From Patiria pectinifera (Eukaryota > Echinodermata > Asteroidea > Valvatida > Asterinidae), in the NCBI GenBank assembly GCA_029964075.1, contig CM057135.1, positions 32,353,366-32,417,365 of the forward strand: a DNA stretch of 64,000 nt. The letters are read 5' to 3'. Made by a program: the position numbers and the translations under genes. A model generated the notes under the pieces. It was not told where the DNA came from, did not search any database, and was given only the letters and a program-made list of their open reading frames with translations. Each line of letters opens with the position of its first letter. The first letter of the stretch is position 1. Below, piece by piece: positions 57,960-64,000 of this stretch.

Positions 57960-58859
57960 GTCATGGTGCTGGTTGATTACTAAATTTTGAAGTGCACATA
58001 GGTGGAAAGTTGGCCGATATTTATCTTGTCTAGTTGGGTTTTGAAGGCGTTCAGTGTGGGTTGGTTTTTAGTAGCGTCAGGTAGGAGGTTCCATTCGGGG
58101 ACTGTCCATGGGTATAGCGAGTGGAGATAGTTGTTTTTGTTTGACTGGAGGCGTTGAAGATTTAAAGTGCTATTGGTTTGTCTGGTAGTACGTCTGGTGG
58201 TTGGCTGGTCACTGGGTAGATGAATTTGCAGATGGGAGATATTGCAGTGACGCTCGATAAGTAACTGTAGTCCCTCAGGACGAACCTGGCTGCACGTCTC
58301 TGAACTTTTTCAAGCACGGTGATGGTGTTCAATTGGTGGGGGTCCCATATGACTTGACAATATTCCAGAAGTGGTCGAACAAGTGCCTTATATGCTATTT
58401 CGTTGGTGTGTTTATCACAGCTGGATAATGTTCTTTTGAGTAGACCAAGGGTTCTGTTTGCTTTGACTGCAATTTGGTTTATGTGTCTATTCCAAGTCAT
58501 ATCAGAAGTAAGTTCAACTCCCAAGTATGTGTGATGATCGACTTCGCTAAGTATATATCATCACCCATCGTGTACTGGTTGGAGTTTGGTTTCCGTTTAT
58601 GTGTCACTCGCATGGAGAAGCATTTGGACCGATTAAAACCCATTTGCCAGATAGATTCCCAAGTACATAGGAGGTCGATGTCCTTTTGCAGGATTTTAGA
58701 GTCCTCAGGAGACTTTATTTCCCGATACAGAATGCAGTCATCAGCAAAAAGTCTGACGCATGATGATAGTTCGTTCGGCAGGTCGTTGATGTAGACTAAA
58801 AATAACAAGGGCCCCAACACTGTTCCTTGTGAGACCCCCGACACAACTGGCGATGGTTC
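57960..58859 (-). mobile_element. 5'-truncated non-LTR retrotransposon (reverse transcriptase C-terminal half)
   Basis: On the minus strand the reading starts at about 58859 with SGVSQGTVLGPLLFLVYIND, then LFADDCILYREI, where FADD is the catalytic motif of a non-LTR reverse transcriptase. It continues QMGFNRSKCFSMRVTHKRK. Near 58535 a frame shift leads into YLGVELTSDMTWNRH, NRTLGLLKRTL and VLEKVQRRAARFVL, typical of the thumb and C-terminal region. The 5' half is missing, and the start abuts a poly-G element. It is probably of the Jockey/CR1 group on motif style (inference). The 3' limit is approximate. Confidence 0.8.
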
Positions 58860-59205
58860 AAGGGCGGATCCAGGGGGGGCCAAAGGGGGCCATGACACAA
58901 CTGGCGATGGTTCAAGGGCGGATCCAGGGGGGGCCAAAGGGGGCCATGACCCCCCCCCCCAAAAAAACAACATTTTTTTTTTTTTTTTTATGTACGTCGC
59001 AATAAAGGCAGGCAATGAGTACACCACCATCTTTTCCTCAAAAAAACATTGGTTAAAGTGGTCAGAAATTGCCTCAGATCGCACCACAGAGCATCTAGAA
59101 TCAAACAAATTTTCGGGGCCCTTAAGCGGGCCCCGAACCCCACGCCGTAATTTTTTGACCCACTTTTTGGGGGGGACCCAAAAATTTTTTGGCCCCCCCC
59201 CCAAA
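58846..59205 (-). repeat. Poly-G/C element with local duplication at the edge of the reverse transcriptase
   Basis: A segment of about 54 bp, CACAACTGGCGATGGTTCAA and onwards through GGATCCAGGGGGGGCCAAAG, is repeated twice in tandem at 58846-58945. Family-G phrases follow in inverted order, GCACCACAGAGCATCTAGAA, and poly-C/poly-T runs. The AGGGCGGATCC end is the same as at 19.85 kb. Confidence 0.65.
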
Positions 59206-59215
59206 AAATTGTCAT

Positions 59216-59646
59216 GGTTTGATACGCAATAACCCGCCGCTGCGATAACTCGCCGCCGCAAGCGGGCGCTATCACGACGAACCAATATCACCCATGAACC
59301 TGTCAGGAACAATGACAGGGGGAAACTAGTACGCATGCGCTTCTTCTGCTGGCAATTACGGTTCATTTTCAGTCCCACGCACACCACACACCACAAAACA
59401 GCTGACCAGTGAAGTTGCACAAAAGTCTTGCTGCCTCTTTTATACTACTGGAAGAAATTTAATGGTTTGGTCCGGAGCTACATTGAAATGTTTTGAATGC
59501 GCGCTGCATATATTAGGGCAAACATGTGTGAGCGCATAACACAACCGATACGAATGTCCCTAGACATTGTTCTGACAGGTTCGTGGGTGATATTGGTTGG
59601 TCGTGATAATGCCCTCTCGCGGCGGCGGGTTATCGCGTATCAAACC
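59216..59646. repeat. Foldback MITE with GGTTTGATACGC ends
   Basis: The left arm GGTTTGATACGCAATAACCC and the right arm GGGTTATCGCGTATCAAACC are inverted copies. Arms of about 90 bp continue through ACCAATATCACCCATGAACC / GGTTCGTGGGTGATATTGGT. The interior has no open frame. Confidence 0.8.
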
Positions 59647-59759
59647 GTAACAACGTCTAGCCCCTAGACTAAAATATGTAGAGCTACATGCATCTAGGTC
59701 AGTTACCATGTTCAAATTTGTTAAGTCTCTGCCTAAGAAAAACTCAACTTAACACAATA

Positions 59760-60105
59760 ATTTATAATAATTTTAAGCATAACCACCGTTTTAGAGTTCT
59801 GTCCACGGATCACAAAAAAATGTGTGTGTTCTTTCAGCAAAATGAAAACAATTCATATGTGAATTGTGTTCGTTTTGCTGAAAGAACACTTACTTTTTTG
59901 TGATCCGTGGACAGAACTTTAAAACGGTGGTTGTGTTTAAAATTCCGTAACTTGCAAAGTACATAAGTGATTTGAATGATTCTTGCACTAAAAGAAAGCT
60001 TATTTATTGGGCTTTCATATCCTAGATTTTAATAATGCTACATGCAGAACTTCATTAAAAAATTGGTCCTGACATTTGGGTTTCCTTTTTTTGACTTTTT
60101 TGTTG
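59760..60105. repeat. Palindromic MITE, family D, copy 4 (truncated)
   Basis: The internal arms GTCCACGGATCACAAAAAAA and TTTTTGTGATCCGTGGAC are well kept, as is TGGTCCTGACATTTGGGTTT at the right. The left end before about 59770 is lost, and the right terminal CTCACCCTG is missing. Confidence 0.75.
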
Positions 60106-60480
60106 TCAGACTGACGTCACTATTTTGGCCATTAACTAGTGTTAGAAAACCTCAACGTCTACAGAACTTACACAATATACTGACCTAATTGCAACCATAA
60201 AATCCGAACATCGAAAGGACATTATTGCAACCAGTCATATAGACGTCAAGTTTTGACCTCAAACAGACATTATAATTTGGTCAGTTTTTGATGTCTAAAT
60301 AACTTACACTTTCAACCATATACTGACCTAAATTCAACCAAGAATCTGACGTCCTGTCGAGGTCCATTTAACCAGACATATCATGGTTAGACTGACGTCA
60401 TAATTTGACCATATACCCAAGTTAAATTTTGTCAGGTTTTCAACTTCTAAAAAAACTAACACTCTCAACCATGGCGGCAA
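60105..60480 (+). repeat. Degenerate tandem repeat with period about 140 bp
   Basis: Units carry GACTGACGTCA, then ATTTGGTCAG/ATTTTGGCC, CTTACAC, TATACTGACCTAA and TTCAACCA in the same order. About two and a half units lie just upstream of HYR domain 8. Confidence 0.6.
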
Positions 60481-60687
60481 CCAAAAAAACAACTTCGGAG
60501 TTGGTCGGAATCTGATTTTGGAAAGACATTTAACCGACCAAAAATGCCTGCTTTGGGATGTCTGTTATAAATGCATAGCCCTCATTAAAATTGGTCCATT
60601 TTATAAAATTACGACAAATGCAACTGATCCTATATTCCTGTTAAGACTTTCATATTCAGAGCCATTATTCTACATTTTGTCTTTCAG

Positions 60688-60930
60688 ATGAAGAGAATCC
60701 TTCCATTGTGTGCCCGGACCACTTCAGTCAAAATACCGACCACGGACGACCTAATGCCACTGTCACTTTGCCCATGGCTACAACGAGTGACAACTCTATG
60801 ACTATGACGGTGACGACCGATCCATCTGGGTCACCCACCCTCGGTATCGGCACTAATCACACGGTCACGTACACGGTCACCGATGACAGCGGGAACGCTG
60901 CGTCATGTGTCGTCTTGATCACAATTTATG
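60688..60930 (+). CDS. HYR gene, exon 14: HYR domain 8
   Basis: This 243-nt phase 1-1 exon between TTGTCTTTCAG and TTTATG|GTACGG encodes DEENPSIVCPDHFSQNTD, VTLPMATTSDNSMTMTV, TLGIGTNHTVTYTVTDDSGN and CVVLITIYG. Its match to domain 5 (FSQ-TD-G, MATTSDNSM, VTYTVTD) is clear at sight. Both cysteines are present. Confidence 0.9.
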
Positions 60931-62145
60931 GTACGGTATATGAACATTTGATCAATGTTTAAATACAAGAAGTTCACAATGCATCGCAAGTCATTATTAA
61001 ACAAGTCAACATTCCTTTGTCATTGTTCCTGCCTCTTGTGTTGCCATGTGACCCCTCTTGTGACTGACTTGCAGGCCCGTCATCAAGGGGGGGGGGCCTG
61101 GTGGGGCCAGGCCCCCTTGGTGAGCAATTGCCCCCCCCCCCCCACGGCAAAAGCTGCACATGTGTATTTTTGTATATTTACGGTAGTGGGCCCACCTAGT
61201 TGGTACTTTGGCCCCCTTGACGCTCAAGGCTGGCGACAGGCCTGCTGACTTGTGATTGAACTCATGATAAACCTGGCTACAACTTTATAAGTTACACATG
61301 TTTGTATCTTTTCCCTAATTCATTGTGTGAAACTGTTATACAGGGTGTCTAAAAAAACCGAACCCTTAAAGCCCTCTTTTTTCACAGCTTTATAAAAAAA
61401 TACATTGCAAATATCTATACATATGTAAAGAGTATAATTCATTAGCTTTTCAACAACGAAAAACTCGACTAAATATTTATGGAGTTATGGGCAGTTGAAA
61501 ACAAGCGCCGTTTTTTCATTTTGTCTACCGTAACTGATATTTGGACTGTGGCAATAAAAACATGGGCCGAAACTTGCATTCATGAAAAGGGAAGTCGAGG
61601 GCAGAGACAGAGCAGCACAGTAAACCTGTAAGACGTTAACCAAACAGTCCTTTTCTGGACTACCATTACTTCCAAAAGGAGACATGACCATTGTTGCAAA
61701 AAATTAAGAAATAACTAAGAACCAAATAAAGAAAGATTGAAACATTAAAGAAAACAAAACTACCCTCACCCCAAATCCATTACATTCCTTACAAATGGCA
61801 ATTGAGACCGTGGACAGATTTTAAAAAAATGGCACTTATTTTTAATTGGCCATAACTCAATGAATATTTACCCAATTGGAATTATTTTTGTGTGTTGAAT
61901 AGCTAATGAACTATACCCTCCAAATATGTATCAATATTTGTGATGTATTTCTTATAAAACTGTGAAAACGAGGGAGCTCAGAGGTTTTTTTTTTAAGACA
62001 CCCTCTGTCTTAAAAAATGTGTCTTAAAAAGCAAGGACAATTTGGAGCCTTTTGAGTAGTGAATAATAGAGCTCTTTGTAAAGCTTTAAGAATTTTAGAA
62101 TGTAAAATGTCTCACGTGGGAAATTTTCATTTTTGATTGGATCAG
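60931..62145 (+). other. Intron after HYR domain 8
   Basis: This 1.2-kb intron has a poly-G/C stretch at about 61085-61145 and a foldback element at about 61340-62007. No exon recognised. Confidence 0.65.
61340..62007. repeat. Foldback element with CAGGGTGTCT ends
   Basis: It begins CAGGGTGTCTAAAAAAACCG and ends TTTTTTTAAGACACCCTCTG. The inner blocks CATTAGCTTTTCAACA / TGTTGAATAGCTAATG and TTTATAAAAAAATACAT / ATGTATTTCTTATAAA are inverted. The left flank is TA. It is non-coding. Confidence 0.65.
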
Positions 62146-62391
62146 ATACGGAACCTCCAAGTTTTACCCCACCGTCAAATTTTGAAGTACCGACCGACCC
62201 TGGGAAGCCTTACGCCACCGTCAGCCTTCCGTTGCCGTCCGACGTGATGGACAATTCTGGGGGAGAGGTGACTATTACCACGTCACCGGCCAATAACAGT
62301 ATGCTGGCCATAGGTCCTCAGCAAGTTACATACAACGCAACAGACCCATCAGGAAACGTCTTCATGGCAACGATTACTGTCACAGTAGTAG
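62146..62391 (+). CDS. HYR gene, exon 15: HYR domain 9, without the paired cysteines
   Basis: This 246-nt phase 1-1 exon between ATTGGATCAG and GTAGTAG|GTGAGT encodes DTEPPSFTPPSNFEVPTD, VMDNSGGEVTITTSPANN, LAIGPQQVTYNATDPSGN and VFMATITVTVVG. The CP of other domains is replaced by TPP, and the cysteine before the last strand by Ala/Thr. Both disulfide partners are thus missing together. The closest relative in the window is domain 6. Confidence 0.9.
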
Positions 62392-63178
62392 GTGAGTAAA
62401 AGAGAACCCTTAGGATTAAATCTATTACTCAACCCTAAAAGGGGGGGGGGGGAATTTGATACCAGAAATATAAAAATCGGACCACGGATAATTTTCCGGC
62501 GCTATGCGCAGTGAAAACTGAATTTTCCCATATACCTCGTTGAATTAGTTGAATTAATAATAAGCCATAATTCCAAAACCCTTTGACCTATAGTCATGAA
62601 ATTTTTTGGGTATGTCCATGATGAGTTGCTCTATGCATTACCAAGTTTCAAATATGTTCGTCACTCGATGGCCGAGATCTTGGGGGGGGATGCTGGAATC
62701 CACCCCCCAGTGCATTTTCAAGGACTGCATTAAAATAATTGCATTACATGGGCCCTTAAAAGGTAGCGTCCATCATTTGCAATTTGTGCATTATGTTCGT
62801 TTGAAGCAACAAAAGTGTTCAAAATTTAAAGAAGGATGCTGGACAACTAAAACCTGATGAAGTTTCAGCTCAGTGAATGCTGTATATTCCGAGAAATCAA
62901 TATTCTAGGATCTCGATGTCAAATCAAAAGTTGCTGAGTCATGTTGTGAATTTGGCCTGAATTTAACGTCCAAGACACGTTCTGTCTGAGCCGATAGCAG
63001 CTTTGCCATGTTGCGCACTGAACTGACATATTAGAGCAATCACACGCGTGTGAATCTAACTTTAAACCAAGTATGCTTTTCAACAATAATTATGTCAATT
63101 CCTTTTTGGATAGCTGCAAATGATGAACTGTACCTTTAACATGCATGAGTAAGTACTAAACACAACTGTTGCTTGCAG
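62392..63178 (+). other. Intron after HYR domain 9
   Basis: This 0.8-kb intron holds a complete family-C MITE (62760-63135), ending 43 bp before the next exon. Nothing else recognised. Confidence 0.75.
62760..63135 (+). repeat. TTAA-flanked MITE, family C, best-preserved copy
   Basis: The ends AAGGTAGCGTCCATCATTTG and CAAATGATGAACTGTACCT are inverted and flanked by TTAA at 62756-62759 and 63136-63139. The 376-bp element shares its interior with the copies at 28.7 and 50.2 kb. Confidence 0.8.
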
Positions 63179-63418
63179 ATATGGAGCCACCAGACCTGGA
63201 ATGCCCGGCTGACAATACCACATCCACGGATCCAGGCGAGGCCTTTGCTACGGTGACAATCGAACCCCGGACCCTGACTGATAACGACGGCAACAGACCC
63301 ACCCTGATGTCCAACGCTTCTGGTAACACCTTCAACATAGGATCCACCGTCGTCGCTCTGACGGCGCGAGATGATGCTGGAAACGAGGACATGTGTTCAT
63401 TTGTCATTACCGTTCAAG
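63179..63418 (+). CDS. HYR gene, exon 16: HYR domain 10
   Basis: This 240-nt phase 1-1 exon between GTTGCTTGCAG and TTCAAG|GTGGGG encodes DMEPPDLECPADNTTS, PGEAFATVTIEPRTLTDN, GNTFNIGSTVVALTARDDAG and NEDMCSFVITVQG. The donor is weaker than the others (GTGGGGAAG). The gene should continue with phase 1 beyond the window. Domain 7 is its closest relative here. Confidence 0.88.
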
Positions 63419-64000
63419 GTGGGGAAGACTTGTCAAACTTGATGAAAGACCCACAAATGTTTCATCGCCTTTGTATTTGTTTTTAACCAGTTCACGCCGG
63501 GATTATTTTGAAAAGAACGGAACGAGGCGCGGGATTACTTTTCACTCGACCTCAAGCCAGGCGGGTTGAAGCCATCACCCTCGGGCAGCACACTCATATT
63601 TCCGGCCTCGCTCGCGTACGCACATGTAAATCTAGCACGATGGTGGTTGAGCGCATGTGTACTGCTGTATTGTTACAAGCTACCGTAGGACTGTTGTAAA
63701 TTTGGCCAATCATTTGGCTTACATGATGCTGGATCAATGCTGGTAAAGGGGCCATTTTTTATTGCTCGTTCTCAAAGCTGGTCTTTAAATCACCATTAAT
63801 ACACTCCCACGAGATCAAGTCTCGACCAATCAGAAGCTGTCAATTCTCCAAGGCATTTATTAATGAATTTTAATGACATAATTGTTATATTTTTCTTTTT
63901 GGTGAAGTATTGTGTTTCTCTGTGTAATCATGCATTTCATATTTTTAAAAATGTTTTTATTAAGTCAGTTTGAATAATAAAGTCAGTTTGAATTTGAATT
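63419..64000 (+). other. Right edge: start of the next HYR-gene intron
   Basis: I see no exon in these 580 bases. The segment is AT-rich towards its right end and finishes with a duplicated AGTCAGTTTGAAT. Confidence 0.6.

Larger units (their letters stand above)
55307..60687 (+). other. Long intron between HYR domains 7 and 8
   Basis: This 5.4-kb intron holds two family-D MITE copies (about 55433-55937 and 59760-60105), a truncated reverse transcriptase (57960-58859), a poly-G element and a foldback MITE stacked beside it, and a tandem repeat just before domain 8. No HYR exon was recognised in it. Confidence 0.7.

Noticed and set aside
1..64000. Bacterial features (operons, CRISPR arrays, Shine-Dalgarno sites)
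   Set aside because: Introns, SINEs and domain types show animal nuclear DNA. No such features were seen.

Overview
The window looks like nuclear DNA from an invertebrate animal. Short exons with GT/AG borders sit in introns of hundreds to thousands of bases, the sequence is AT-rich, and many small inverted-repeat elements, tRNA-derived SINE pieces, poly-G/poly-C tracts and ACATGTAC-type palindromes are scattered through it. An array of HYR (hyalin-repeat) exons and a KLHL8-type gene suggest a marine deuterostome, possibly an echinoderm. That assignment is inference, and the species cannot be told from the sequence.

Two host genes lie head to head. On the minus strand (about 25.3 kb down to 3.9 kb, continuing off the left edge) is a BTB-BACK-Kelch gene resembling KLHL8, a substrate adaptor of CUL3 ubiquitin ligases. 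A probable 5' UTR exon, a short start-codon exon, a large BTB/BACK exon and a second BACK exon were reconstructed from splice sites and matching phases. The kelch-repeat exons must lie outside the window. On the plus strand (31.8 kb to beyond 63.4 kb) is a gene for a probable single-pass membrane protein. It has a four-codon start exon, a short polar N-terminal segment, one transmembrane helix, a Pro/Thr/Val-rich stalk, and then ten HYR domains whose exons are nearly all symmetrical phase 1-1. Domains 5-6-7 and 8-9-10 look like a three-exon block duplication. The gene runs off the right edge.

The most striking object is an approximately 7.2-kb element at 39.9-47.1 kb in the intron between the transmembrane exon and the stalk exons. 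It has inverted terminal repeats of about 340-350 bp, an internal subterminal tandem repeat, and one long decayed gene (about 1,600 codons in eight reading-frame blocks). The decayed gene has two CxxC...HxxxC zinc-binding-like modules, a central conserved region with an Asp and a D-H-x-x-E-Q motif, a PIN/FEN1-like acidic motif (HEEADT...SPDTDVLVL) and a C-terminal tesmin/TSO1-like CXC cysteine cluster. It appears to be a DNA transposon whose encoded protein does not match a textbook transposase family that I can name.

The rest is intronic and intergenic sequence rich in non-autonomous elements: several TTAA-flanked MITE families, a palindromic TA-flanked MITE in four copies, poly-G-bearing elements, SINE fragments, four minisatellite-like tandem arrays, foldback hairpins, and a 5'-truncated non-LTR retrotransposon reverse transcriptase. 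All coordinates of exons and elements were read by eye; no alignment or database search was possible.
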